From Cordylochernes scorpioides (lineage: Eukaryota; Arthropoda; Arachnida; Pseudoscorpiones; Chernetidae), in assembly GCA_030710605.1 (NCBI GenBank), contig CP092882.1, forward strand, positions 21,214,446 to 21,278,445: a stretch of 64,000 nucleotides of DNA. The letters run 5' to 3'. The translations under genes were made by a program, and so were the position numbers. The notes beneath the pieces were generated by a model, which made no database searches, was not told the origin of the DNA, and saw only the letters and a program-made list of their open reading frames with translations. Positions 44,347-55,173 of the stretch are shown here, piece after piece (the first letter of the stretch is position 1; every line of letters begins with the position of its first letter).

Positions 44347-44937
44347 TTGGATCGGCACTTCGGAAACGAGGAACCAGAGGACGAGATCTCTCTGACCACT
44401 TGTGGTTTGGTGGATCCGCCCTTTTCTGAGAATGAGGTGAAACTGACGGCTTTCAAGTTCGGGAAAAGGAAATCTCCTGGTCCCGAAGGGATCGATAACA
44501 CGGTCGTGAAAGCCCTGTTAAGAATGAACCCATCACTTCTTGCCAGGTTTTTCAATAGGTGCCTGGACACTGGTACTTTTCATGAGGCATGGAAGGTTGC
44601 CCGAGTAGTGCTTCTCGAAAAGTCTGGTAGAAAGAGTAATTCTCCTAATGATTATCGTCCGCTTTCTTTACTAGTGTGTCTAGGTATGGTCCTGGATAGC
44701 CTACTAGCTCAGCGACTGAAGCACTGGCTAGAGAGTAATGAGCTCCTTTCCTCTTTCCAACATGGTTTTAGGGAAGGGAACTTCACAACCACGGCTCTAA
44801 ACGAGGTGTTAGAAGGGGTTGAGATGGGCTTAAATAAGGGTGCTTTGGTTCTTCTCGTGGCCCTGGACATTGATGGCGCGTTCAACTCCATGAGCTGGAA
44901 CAAGCTGATGAAATTTGATGGACATGGGTTGTCCTGA
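44347..44937 (+). pseudogene. R1-like LINE, reverse transcriptase first half
   Basis: Begins in the region before the fingers: FSENEVKLTAFKFGKRKSPG, PEGIDN, EAWKVARVVLLEKSG, NDYRPLSLLVCLGMVLD, QHGFREGNFTTTAL, VLLVALDIDGAFNSMSW (motif A with catalytic Asp). GC content is clearly higher than around it. No endonuclease part precedes it, so it is 5'-truncated. A one-base shift near 44930 moves reading to the next frame. Confidence 0.8.
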
Positions 44938-45358
44938 TAATTTGTGCAGCTTGGTTCGTGACTTCCTGAGGGATAGACGGATTAGCCTCAGTTTTGGTGG
45001 GCGGAAGTTGGAAAGAAACTGTGCTAGGGGTTGCCCCCAGGGCTCTTGCTGCGGACCTATTATGTGGAATATCCTGGTAAACACCGTTTTCCAGGAGGAG
45101 CTACCTGAGGGAGCCTGGCTGGTTCTCTATGCTGACGACCAGTTCCTCATCATTGAGGCTGCTTCGAGAGCGAAGGTTGAGAAGTGTGTTGAAGCTTCTC
45201 TCCAAATACTCTCGAACTGGGCCCATGACTCTGGCCTTAAGTTCAATGTCTCCAAAACTAAAGCCCTCAGCATTAAGCCTAGGGACATAAGAACTAAAAG
45301 GAAAGGGATCAAATGGGAGCACAAGGACGAAAGGACGGAAGGTAGCGTTGGTCAATAG
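44915..45358 (+). pseudogene. R1-like LINE, reverse transcriptase palm
   Basis: GCPDNLCSLVRDFLRDRR, RGCPQGSCCGPIMWNILV (motif B), LVLYADDQFLIIEA (YADD catalytic pair intact), LKFNVSKTKAL. Continues the preceding frame after the shift. Confidence 0.8.
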
Positions 45359-45518
45359 GATGACCATCCTGGGGGTGGTCATTGATGACAAGATGGGTTG
45401 GCAATACCAGGCGGAGGAGATGGTGACGAGAGGCAGGGAGGCGTTGTGTAGGCCTGTCCTGGTTGGCTCTCAATAGGGGGGGGGGACGGTTCTATTTTTA
45501 CGAACCTCTGCCTCTCCT

Positions 45519-45803
45519 GTGTCGAGCCAATCCTGCTATAACAGGGATCAGAAGGTGGCAAAAACTCTAGATAGCGTGCAGAGGACAGCGGCACTCAGAA
45601 TCTTAGGGGGATATCGCACTACCAGCAGTGAGGCCTTTTTGGTCCTCGCTGGGCTTATTCCCCTGGGGTTGAAACTAGAGGAGGAGACCATCAGACAGAA
45701 GATCTGGGAGAACAGAGAAGATGCCCTGGGACTTGAAGCGGGTGCCCTGGAATGGAAGAGGGACCCAAGGAAGCCTCCGCAGTGGTTGCCAAAGTGGAAT
45801 TGA
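45519..45803 (+). pseudogene. R1-like LINE, thumb region
   Basis: KVAKTLDSVQRTAALRILGG, YRTTSSEAFLVLAGLIPLGL, LEEETIRQ: the usual post-palm sequence of R1/jockey-group LINEs. Confidence 0.65.
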
Positions 45804-45824
45804 AGTCCCGGAGGGCCGACAGGG

Positions 45825-46133
45825 ATTGACACGGAGGTTTTCACTGATGGTAGTAAGTCTGGAACCAATACTGGAGCTGGAGTAGTGATTTTCACTAATG
45901 GAGAGCTGATCTTCCAAGAAAGCTTAACACTCAGAGTGGACGAATTGGTCTTTTCAGCCGAGCTGGTTGCGATCAGGGTAGCCCTCAGAGTGTGCGCCGA
46001 GAAGAACTTCAGCCCGGACCGCCTCTATTCAGATTGTATGTCGGTCCTCGTCGCCATCAATCTGGTGAAAGGGCAACTCGCGCATCAAATAATCCAGGAG
46101 CTGGAGATGATAACGCGGGCTCCGGAGGGTTAG
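45825..46133 (+). pseudogene. R1-like LINE, RNase H domain
   Basis: IDTEVFTDGSKSG (first catalytic Asp), GAGVVIF, FSAELVAIRVALRV (catalytic Glu), LYSDCMSVLVAI (second Asp). The C-terminal part is frame-shifted (EFADRLAKAG at about 46160-46195). Confidence 0.7.
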
Positions 46134-46268
46134 GGGACACAGCCTCATCGAAGGTAATGAGTTCGCAGACAGGCTCGCTAAGGCAGGATGCTTTAGAGGT
46201 AGATCACTGAGGACCCCAGTGACCAAGAAAGAAGTTTATAGGAGGATCAGGGGGCACGTCCAGGACTT

Positions 46269-46616
46269 ATGGTTGGACAGATGGAGGAAAGGTGTGAAGG
46301 GAGAGAGGTATTCAATTGGGTAACAACACCCAAGTACCTCTGTAAGGTAATGTCCCACAAATTCATCAGGGTAGTTCGGGACATGGGCTCTTCCCCAAGT
46401 CTCCACATATTTAAAATTAAGAGAAACCCTGATTGCGTCTATGAAGAAAGGGATGTGGATGCACGCCACTACGTCTTGGATTGTCCAAGGGTAGTGGGTG
46501 TGCAGGAAGAGAGGAGGGCGAGGGGCGCGATCGAGAGTAAGCTGCTGAGAAATCACAGCAAGCTTCTTGAGAAAGCCCACGACGTGGCAGCTGAGCTTTT
46601 CCTCAACTGTGAGTGA
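46269..46616 (+). pseudogene. R1-like LINE, C-terminal zinc knuckle
   Basis: FNWVTTPKYLCKVMSHKF, then C-x8-H-x4-C in CVYEERDVDARHYVLDCP, the usual cysteine-histidine tail of R1/jockey-group LINEs. The 3' UTR reaches to about 46880. Confidence 0.65.
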
Positions 46617-46889
46617 ACAGAGTCGACCGGGGGCCGCCTCCCCGCGGTCCCTGCTGGACACAGTAAATAGTTTCCTCTTTTGCTGTGTTAAAAGGCCACC
46701 GGTATAGAAATCCTTCCAGACACGTTGTCTGGGAGGTGGTGTTTCCAGGTACACTGTCCAAGCTCTAGCTTGGATACCGTTACTTGGCTTATGAGTTGAA
46801 CAGAATAGCAGCGAAGGGCATTTCTTCGGATGCCGGCTTGTGGACCGAAAGGTCTGGGTGGCCATCTGCTTCTAGGGTGTACCAACTGT

Positions 46890-47336
46890 GCTTAGGTGGG
46901 ATCCTCCAGTTCTTGTTTATTTTTGTTTTGGCTACTGTTTCTATTTCTTTAAAAGTAAGTTTATTTTTCTGTAGTAAGGGTTCTTTTGTGCCTTTTTTCG
47001 CTAGCGCATCAGCAGCTTCATTGCCTTCAATGCTAACATGTAAGGGTATCCATTGAAGGTGAATTTTTGAGGTATTGAGAGTTTTTGGAGATAACCAATT
47101 ATGTTCCTGCTTACTTTGTCTCTAAGATCCCCTGTGTGACTCAAGTGTTGTATGGCACTTCTACTATCAGTAAGAATCCATATATCGGGATATTTAGTGA
47201 TTCTGATGGATTTTAAGGCTTCATAGATGGCTATAAGTTCGGATCTGAAGACTGAGCAAAAATCTGGGTTTCTTCTGTTTATTTTCTCATTGCCATTTGT
47301 GGTTTTAATGAGAGAATCACTGTCAGTGTGTCCCAA
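46890..47336 (-). pseudogene. Minus-strand LINE, RNase H domain
   Basis: Opposite orientation to its neighbours: SVFRSELIAIYEALKSI (Glu), IWILTDSRSAIQHLS (Asp), LRDKVSRNIIGYLQKLS and further down a KGTKEPLLQK tail. The element runs 49935 to about 46880. Confidence 0.7.
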
Positions 47337-47543
47337 CTCGTCTCTGCTACCATCGGTATAGATAGTTATTACATTTTTAGGAATTTTATATTAATTATTT
47401 CTAATGATAATTGTTTTAAGTATTCTGGATTTTGGTATTGTTTGTTGGTGGGTTCATTTAAAGTGGCATTAATAATAACATTTTGTTAGTGATTCGCATG
47501 GAGATATTTTTTCTGCTAAATAATATTTTTCCACTTTATATTT

Positions 47544-47900
47544 TTAAAATCCATTTCTTTTGGCCAGGTGGAGAGGGCCTTCTTTTTTGTGTCTTATATT
47601 GAATTCCCAATTAAGTATGTAATTGAAAGTTCTGTGTTTGTTTTCATAACTCTTGATTTTGTTTATATATTTTGGCAGATTGTAGCTTCTTCTATCCTTT
47701 AAGGGCATAATGTCTGCCTCGTAAAGTACAATATTATTAGGGCAGGTATTTCGAAGACCTGTAATAATTCTAGCTGCATTTAGTTGTATCCTTTCCAGTG
47801 ATTTTAGATTTGTTTCAGATGCTGTACCATAGATTTGATATCCATATTCCAAGATAGGTCTCATTAGAGATGTGTAAGTTAATTTTAGTGTTGTTGCTTC
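47544..47900 (-). pseudogene. Minus-strand LINE, thumb region
   Basis: RPILEYGYQIYGTASETNLK, LERIQLNAARIITGLRNTCP, ADIMPLKDRR. Follows the palm at the expected distance. Confidence 0.7.
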
Positions 47901-48088
47901 AGCTCCCCACTCTTCCTGAAATACATTTCAAGATTTTTAGTCGGTCTCTTCCTTTTCTAACAACTCCTTCAAAATGTTTACTGGAGTTAATGTCTGGATC
48001 CAGGGTGTAGCTGAGATATTTAGGATGTTTATTATATTGCAATTGTTGTTCTTTCAGAATAATATTTGGTCTTATTTTGTATAGTTTC

Positions 48089-48700
48089 TTATCGGTAGTA
48101 AAAAAACAGGTGGAGAAGAGTCTTGTTCAAATCTCTTTCAGCTTTTTTTTTCCAGTTAGTGTTGCTGCTCCATAGAATAATGTCATCAGCGAAAAGTCCA
48201 ATATTGGTTTTATGTGAAAAATTTTCTTCAATGCCTGCAATAAATAAGGTGAAGAGATTTGGGCTAAGGACTGATCCTTGTGGTAATCCTTGATACAATT
48301 TGAAGGTTTTAGATAGAATGCCATTATATTTGACCCTGATGTATCTATTTTTAAGGGAATCATTTATCCAAGTGATAGCTTTTCCATCAATTTTGAAATG
48401 TTTGTATAATTTTGTAATTAACTTGTTTTTCCATACCCCTTATCAAAAGCTTGTGTAAGGTCTAAAAAGCAGCTATTGTGTGGTTAATCGGTTTTCTGTT
48501 TTGTGCATCTTTTACCTTTTGTGTGAAAAATAAGAGTTGGTCTATTGTCCCATGTCCTTTCCTAAATCCATATTGTTCTTCTGGTAAGAGATTTCTTGTG
48601 TCGGGGTGGTAGGTGAGTCGTCTGAGTATAATTTTTTCCATTAATTTTCAGCAAATACTTGTGAGGGAGATAGGTCGGTAGTTTTTTGGGTTATCAGCAG
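48089..48700 (-). pseudogene. Minus-strand LINE, reverse transcriptase palm
   Basis: CFLDLTQAFDK (motif A, near 48470), YQGLPQGSVLSPNLFTLF (motif B), IGLFADDIILWSSNT (FADD catalytic pair). Three frames are needed, so it is broken. Confidence 0.75.
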
Positions 48701-48724
48701 ATTTGTCAAGTTTTTAAATGGGAA

Positions 48725-49286
48725 TTATTGTTGCATTTTACAGTCTTGAGGCAATTTTCCAGTTTTCCAGGAGTTATTGAAAATAATAAGAAGTCTTTCT
48801 TTGCCAATTTTGCCCAAGTTTGATATCATTCGGCCATGGATTCCATCTGGCCCAGGAGTCTTGTTTAGGTCAGTGTTTTCTAATGCATAAGCTAGCTCTT
48901 TCATATTGAATGTTTTCATGGAAAATATTAGAGCTGGTGACATTTTTACAGTCATGAATAATCCTTTGGGCCTTTGTTTCAACCTTCATTTTATCACTTA
49001 TTTTATATGAATTACCTAAAAGATTGGCAGCAATTTTGTCATTAGTTGCTGGTGTACCATCTGTATTCTTAATCATATTAGTTTTTTCGGTTTGTGACTG
49101 GGATCTGTCAATTTGTTTTGCCAAATTCCAAAGTTTTGTATTTGTATTTCTTGGGTTCAGGTTTTCACGAGTTTGTTTCCATTTTTCCCTTTTCACATTT
49201 ACGTATAATCTTTTTATTTTTGCATTCACAATGTTCAGTTCAGTTCTACAATTTGTTTGGTTTTGGGTGCTCTTTTTGTAGTTCAT
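48725..49286 (-). pseudogene. Minus-strand LINE, linker and reverse transcriptase start
   Basis: KLWNLAKQIDRSQSQ, NTDGTPATNDKIAANLLGN, then NMKELAYALENTDLNKTPG, PDGIHGRMISNLG. Two overlapping frames separated by one shift near 48925. Confidence 0.7.
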
Positions 49287-49522
49287 TTCTTTTAGTTATA
49301 AGTGTTTGAATATTTTTGCCTGGTGTGAATAACTTTGAATCCATTTCTTAATATTACCTCTTGGTATTGAAACTGTGGCTGCTTTAATAATGGTGTTTTC
49401 GAAAGATATCCAATTAGCCTTTTTGAAGTTCCAGAATTTTTCTTAATTGAGCTGGTTTTGGTCTTGGTGCTAATTTCTATCAAATTAGGCAAATGATCAA
49501 TTACAATACTTTTTAATATTTG

Positions 49523-49935
49523 CTATTTGCATTTGTGGAAAATGTCAGGATAGTAAAAACTTATATCAAGGGCTTGTGCAGTATTATAGCTGTATGAATG
49601 ATGGGTAGGATTCCCATCATTTAAGCACATGATGGCATTGTCGTCAAATATGTTTGAAAGTATTTTGCCTCTTGGGTTTGGCGTGGAACATCCCCATAGT
49701 TGATGTTTGGCATTAAGGTCACCTACAATAAGAGTTGTCTGTAAGAAATTTAGCCATTGTTCCATCGTCAATAAGTGTATTGTTTGGAGGGTGATACATA
49801 TTGTAAATGTTGATGGCTTTGTTTTGATTGAGGTAGACTTTGATATCTTGGGCTTCGAGGTCTAATGTGTTTGAAATATTAACGGCTATATCCTCATAGT
49901 ACAAATTCTTGATTAAAAATGCTAGGCCACCCCCT
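49523..49935 (-). pseudogene. Minus-strand LINE, endonuclease domain
   Basis: GLAFLIKN, DIKVYLNQNKAINIYNMYHP, TLIVGDLNAKHQLWGCS, LNDGNPTHHSYSYNTAQALD. The jockey-group endonuclease; one shift near 49740. It abuts the plus-strand RNase H at 49936. Confidence 0.75.
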
Positions 49936-49939
49936 TTAA

Positions 49940-50345
49940 CAGCTTATACAGATGGATCTTCAGACCTTACCCTGAGTTATGGAGGGGCCGGAATTAACAT
50001 AATACTGCAAGATGGAACGCACATCAAAATCAAAGAAGGAGCAGGACAGATTTCGTCAAACTTCACTTGTGAACTGACAATAATATACAGCGACTCCATA
50101 TCTGCTTTAGAAGCAATTCAGAAGGGCAATACTAAAATCACACGGAAAATACACTCGTTACTTACCCAACTGGAACCATTGGAGAATAACTGCATTCTAC
50201 AATGGATCCCTGCCCATGCTGGGATCGGGGGTAATGAAATGGCATCTGAATTGGCAAAGGAAGCCAGAAAGTTGAGCCAATGGAAAGAACAAATGTCATT
50301 ATTTGACGCTGATTCTTTGTCAAAATACAAGATAATTAAACAATA
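49940..50345 (+). pseudogene. Jockey-like LINE, RNase H domain
   Basis: AYTDGSSDLTLSYGGAGINI, NFTCEL, IIYSDSISALEAI, ILQWIPAHAGIGGNEMASEL: Asp, Glu, Asp and the HxGIxGNE signature are all there. About 20 residues between CEL and IIYSDS are lost. Best read as the continuation of the plus-strand LINE of 41568-44338, cut apart by two later LINEs. Confidence 0.75.
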
Positions 50346-50481
50346 AATAAGAAAAGATCAAAATGCGAAATAAACTCTGAGAGAAAAATGACAAAAACTA
50401 TAACAATACTTAGAACAAAACACTATAAAGGAATGACAATACATCCAGATGGCACAATAACCTATAGGCATGCAACAATTG

Positions 50482-50576
50482 TCCTGGTGTGGTCCTTGCT
50501 GCTGCTGTGATGGAGATGCATGGATACATCTGAGGTTCTTGATTGGACACGACATCAACAACGGCATTCCAGAGTA
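50482..50576 (+). pseudogene. Jockey-like LINE, C-terminal Cys-His tail
   Basis: CGPCCCCDGDAWIHLR, FLIGHDINNGIPE, stop. A second copy of this end lies at 63235-63340 with CCDSDAWGHLR. Confidence 0.55.
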
Positions 50577-50641
50577 AAATAAATTATCAGAGATAGATAC
50601 ATATTTTTCAAATGAATCAAAATAGATATATTCGATACTGA

Positions 50642-51117
50642 TAGAGAGTTGAATTTAAAAAATATTAGAAATTTATTATCTTCGGAAACACAAACCGTAT
50701 CTAAAATATCAATTTTATTTTTTGCTACATGTTTTAATTTGCATTTACCTATTTTACATATCTCTGATTGTATTAAAAAATTGTTAACCAATTCTTCATA
50801 CTTTTGGCGAAGTGGTGTTTTATTAATTTGTTATTTGATGTTATTAGGGTTCTTTCCTGGTATTCAAAAAGGAAAAATACATGTCGATTAGTTATATTTT
50901 TCAATTTATCAAACAATTTGGCCGCTGAATCTCTGATTCTGGTAGTGCGCCATCTGGCGAATAAAATTGTAACTAAAATCAATTTCGAATTTTTCATTAT
51001 TTGCCATAAAAAATCCCATTGCATCCTGAACACAATGGTGTTTACCGCATTGCTCTAGCGCAAATATTCGCGGAGTTATTAATTTTTAAAATAGTGCGGG
51101 ACTTTTGGATCACCCTG
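50642..51117 (-). repeat. Right terminal inverted repeat of the mariner-family element
   Basis: Inverse of 39918-40388 with few differences; ends GGATCACCCTG before TA. Confidence 0.8.
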
Positions 51118-51119
51118 TA

Positions 51120-51740
51120 TATATATTATAAATGTAATGACGGAGATATTGGGTCTCTCTCTATATATTGCCACCAAGGAAAATTAGGGAAGACAAACTT
51201 CAGGATGGAACACCAATTTATATAAGGCAAGAACAAACTATGAAGGATAAACAAAAGAAAAGAAACGAGGGAAGTTTACAGAGTAGCAAAATATAAACAT
51301 AAGAAATAATACTCTGTTAATAAAATAATAAATACTTTGTTACAATATATATATATTAGAAGAATTTATACAAATATTTATTAGAATGTGAGAAGGTTAT
51401 TCAATATAATTAAAAAATAAAACTGTGTTCTCTTATAATGTATTGACCGGTGTGTACTTTATATTGGAGCTGAATATCTATCTTTGATATAACTACTTAT
51501 AAACATTTGTTGGGTTATAAATAGCGGTGTAATTGTAGGATTAGAAGTCACACAAGGATTTCGATTGAAGCATATCTCAAAATACACAATAATTCCGTAT
51601 TTTAGCTTAGTGTATTTACTTAAATGACACTAAATATATAAGTTTCCTCTAATAAGATACTCATACTCTGTTATAATTCCACTATATCTTAAGGATTGTC
51701 GAAATATTTTAAAAGTAATATCAGTGCATGTTTTTAAACT
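51120..51740. other. AT-rich spacer
   Basis: No recognised element. (TA)n at 51342-51358. Confidence 0.3.
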
Positions 51741-51743
51741 ATA

Positions 51744-52006
51744 TATATCGTCCCTACAACTGCAAACTATCGAATGTGAAAAATTCAATTTTGAAGGAGA
51801 GAGAAATGAAGAGACCATGTGGCCTACCCTCAGTAGAGGAAGGCATTGAAGGAGGGAGAAATGAAGAGACCATGACATGGTCTCTTCATTTCTCCCTCCT
51901 TCAATGCCTTCCTCTACTGAGGGTAGGCCACATGGTCTCTTCATTTCTCTCTCCTTCAAAATTGAATTTTTCACATTCGATAGTTTGCAGTTGTAGGGAC
52001 GATATA
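51744..52006. repeat. Perfect 131-bp inverted repeat with one-base spacer
   Basis: Arms 51744-51874 and 51876-52006 are identical in inversion over their whole length, around the single A at 51875. Each arm also holds two copies of GAGAAATGAAGAGACCATG about 50 bp apart. The arm contains no family motif seen elsewhere in the window. Confidence 0.85.
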
Positions 52007-52790
52007 TTCATGATAAAAATGTGAAAAATATTTAAAATTACAAAATATTTTCTCACAATGATTTTCTTCACAAATACTTCTTGCAAGATATAGTCGATAT
52101 TTTATTAAGCCCGTTGAAGAGCGATTATCGCTTGAAAGCTAGTGTTTTGAAATAAAAAGAAACTCATTGTGAAAAAATATATTGTAATTTTAAATAACTA
52201 TATATATACATATAGAAAAAATATATATAAATACTACGGTAAAATATCTTGGGGTTTTCATCATCCTGAAAACGGAAAGACTAAAGCAAGCAGAAATGGA
52301 ACATTTGTTGATATGTAACTATTCAAATTCCAACCTTCACACAGAATGGTAGGACGGATTGAAATGATGGGAAGAAGCTTTAAAGAAATAAAAAAAAAGA
52401 TAAAGAGACATGAGGCTTTTAGACTCCAGGACTTGCCCAAGTATTGATAAACTGATGATGATCTATTTTTTTAATCAAAGTATCCCAATTTATTTGTGTA
52501 TGTACTAAAAGAATCACCTCTCCCTTTAATTATACATTAGAACATTTCATTATGTTTATCACTCTGGTAAATAATTTACTAGTGGTGATAAGGAATGGGC
52601 CAAAACACCAAATTTGACAAGTTCAGACAAAATTCCAACCGTTTTGATAGAGATGACGCTACTAGTTTATTATCCCACTGTTTCATCTGGCAACACCATT
52701 ATTTTGAAGCGTCATCATACGGCTTCCCTTTTCAGTAACCGTCATTTCTCTGAAGTGTAAACAACATAATTTCTGTTTGCTCTTGAAATG
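52007..52790. other. AT-rich spacer leading to a mariner
   Basis: Nothing recognised up to about 52690. 52690-52790 may be the 5' untranslated part of the following mariner. Confidence 0.35.
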
Positions 52791-52799
52791 TCAACTTTT

Positions 52800-53830
52800 G
52801 TATCAAATAATGGGTTTTTGCGGGGAGTTTTACTTCATTACTTCAATAATGAAGAAAAAGTTGCTGAGAGTCATCGTATTTTAGTATAAGTTTATGGTGA
52901 CCATGCTATTGCTGAAGAAACATATCAGAAATGGTTTGCATGGTTTAAAAGTGGCAATTTTGATTTTTAGGCGAAGAGAAACTCGGAGCGCCACCAAAGT
53001 TTGGGGATGAAGAATTAAAGGCAAGGATCGATGAAGATCAAACATAAACGCAAAAGGAACTCGCAAAATCACTTGGAGTCACTCAACCAGCCATTTTTCA
53101 TCGCTTAAAAGAAATGGGAATAATCCGAAAGGTAAGAAATTTGGTGCCGTATGAACTGAAGCCAAGAGGCGTCGAATGCCGTTTTTTCGCGTGTGAACAA
53201 CTGCTCCAACGTCAAAAAAGAAAAGGGTTTTGCATAGAATTGTAACTGGCGATGAAAAGTGGGTCCATTACAATAATCCAAAACATAGGGCAGGTATGGA
53301 TACCCTGGTCGTGCCTCATCATCGTCGGCCAAACCGAATATTCATGGCGAGAATATTATGCTGTGTATTTGGTGAGACCAGCTAGGAGTGGTATATTATG
53401 AGCTGATACAACTGAACGAAAGGATCACAGGGAGGTCTACTGAAGACAATTGGTGCGTTTGAACCGAGCATTGCGAGAAGAACGGCTGCAATACGCCAAT
53501 AGACACGACCAAGTTATTTTGCAACATGATAATGCTCAGTCACATGCTTCAGCACCTGTTAAAACGTTCTTAGAAACCACCAAATGGAAAGTCCTACCCC
53601 ACCCGCCGTATAACCTAGACATTGCTCTTTCCGAATATTATCTTTTCCGATCAATGCAACATGGCCTGGCTGACCAGCAGTACTCAAATTACGATGAAGT
53701 AAAAAAAATGGATCGATGAGTGGATAGCGGCCAAAGAGCTGGCCTTTTTTCGCGATGGGATCCGCAAATTTCCAGAAAGATGGAAAAATGTAGTGGCTAG
53801 AAACGGACAATACTTTGAACATTGAATCAC
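52800..53830 (+). pseudogene. Classical mariner transposase, decayed
   Basis: DD34D transposase. In order: YGDHAIAEETYQKWFAWFKS (helix-turn-helix part), FGDEELKARIDEDQT, KELAKSLGVTQPAIFHRLKE, VTGDEKWVHYNNPKH (first catalytic Asp), VILQHDNAQSHASAPV (second Asp), PHPPYNLDIALSEYYLF (SPDLAPSD region altered to NLDIALSE) and FFRDGIRKFPERWKNVVARN, GQYFEH at the end. At least four stops and several shifts; the third catalytic Asp region is changed. Inactive. Confidence 0.85.
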
Positions 53831-53889
53831 TAACCAATTTTTCACAATAAAGCTTCAAATTTCGAAATTATAACCGCACGAACTTATTT

Positions 53890-54000
53890 ATACTCCTAAT
53901 ACATTCTTTTGTTGCATATTCAAAGGGAGAAGTGCCTCTTTTGTTACATTAATACCATCCTCCAACAACTTTAAGTTGTATATATTACTCCTTAAAGAAA
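53890..54000 (+). repeat. Dispersed repeat also found at 63685
   Basis: AAAGGGAGAAGTGCCTCTTTTG, ATACCATCCTCCAACAACTTTAAGTTGTAT matches 63688-63745 with few differences. Confidence 0.5.
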
Positions 54001-54029
54001 TGTGAACTTTTTTGACGCATATGATTCCT

Positions 54030-54215
54030 TTCAAAATAAAACAAATTTCTACTGCCCTTACTGAAATGATAAATTAATAGCCAGCCTGGCTCATCAGTGG
54101 TGAACCCTTGTTTTAATTTATCAATTCAGTAAGGGGGCATTAGAGAAAATTGTTTTACTCTGAAAAGAACCATTCCCATCAGAAATAATTTAAATCTTTT
54201 ATAACAGATGGTGCA
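54030..54215. repeat. HH-3 palindrome, shortened
   Basis: CTACTGCCCTTACTGAAATGATAAATTAA and its inverse enclose GGCTCATCAGTGGTGAACCC. The GAAA half of the core is deleted. Confidence 0.6.
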
Positions 54216-54283
54216 CATTTGCCTTATAATATTCTTTAAAAATATATAGAGTCGTAAAATAAATTTTAAAATCTTTCATATTT

Positions 54284-54600
54284 TAAGAAAAAGGCATCTA
54301 CTTATCGTGCAACTGAAAGTTGCTGATGTCTTGCGCTATCTATCGGAATAAATATCAACTATTCTCGTTGATTTTTAATTATTCCAGAATTGGCTAAATA
54401 CCCATTCTTGATTAATCAAGAAAAGCTAACTACCGACGCGTTTCAGGCTGTTGGCCCTCATCAGCGTGGTGCAAGCTGTACCTCAATGGAATAATTAAAA
54501 ATCAACGATAATAGTTGATATTTATTCCGATAGATGGCGCAAGCCATCAGCAACTTTCAGTTGCACGATAAGTAGATGCCTTTTTCTTAATTTATGCACC
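54284..54600. mobile_element. HH-1A palindromic element
   Basis: Arms of about 110 bp, nearly identical in inversion: TTAAGAAAAAGGCATCTAC at the left and GTAGATGCCTTTTTCTTAA at the right; GTGCAACTGAAAGTTGCTGAT and AATAAATATCAACTATT inside each. Between them lie the ATCAAGAAAAGCTAAC block and one hammerhead. Confidence 0.8.
54430..54469 (-). ncRNA. Hammerhead ribozyme candidate (HH-1A)
   Basis: CTGATGA, GGGC/GCCT stem II with loop CAACA, GAAA, ACGCGT, and cleavage triplet GTC. Stem I is weakened (CCACG against GGTAG). Confidence 0.65.
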
Positions 54601-55173
54601 TTATCCCAGTACAATATTACATTTGTACTATTTTTTCACTTTCATATTTTATAAAAAAAGAAAGTCTGATTGATACTCGAATTATCAAACAAATATCTTC
54701 AGTGTTTGTAGATGAATAAATGTAGATACATAAATAATGCATTTAGCCAACAATAGATGTAAATAAATACATCAAGGTTACACCAGCCACAAAGGAGGAA
54801 GTCCCCACACTGATGTACACAACTGTACTCCTGTATATTGCAGATGAGAAAACTTTAATTAGCTCAGATTGAATTTTGAAACTCTTTTTTTTTTCTTCCT
54901 TTGTGTAATGGATTTTTTTCAATCGTACCAAACTAATTTAAATTTCAGCTTTTTTTAAATTTTATTTTTTGGGGATATTTGTATTAATATTTTAATATAT
55001 ATCAGGATTGGGGCTGTAATTCCGTGATACAACATTCTGGCAACAATCTTGGATAGATATTAATGCTTTGATATAAAGGCCATGGCTCTAAACCAGACTC
55101 TATCTAACCGAAGATGTTCTATGTCTTTATTTATAACGAGAAATTATCTTTAATAAACCCTCTTTATAACATA

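Larger units (their letters stand above)
39918..51117 (-). mobile_element. Mariner-family transposon with long inverted repeats, expanded by nested elements
   Basis: Ends CAGGGTGATCCAAAAGTCCC at the left and its inverse at the right, each next to the TA duplicate (39916-39917, 51118-51119). The inverted repeats are about 470 bp (39918-40388 and 50642-51117) and nearly identical. A transposase remnant follows the left repeat on the minus strand. The interior is mostly later LINE insertions and one LTR. Confidence 0.75.
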
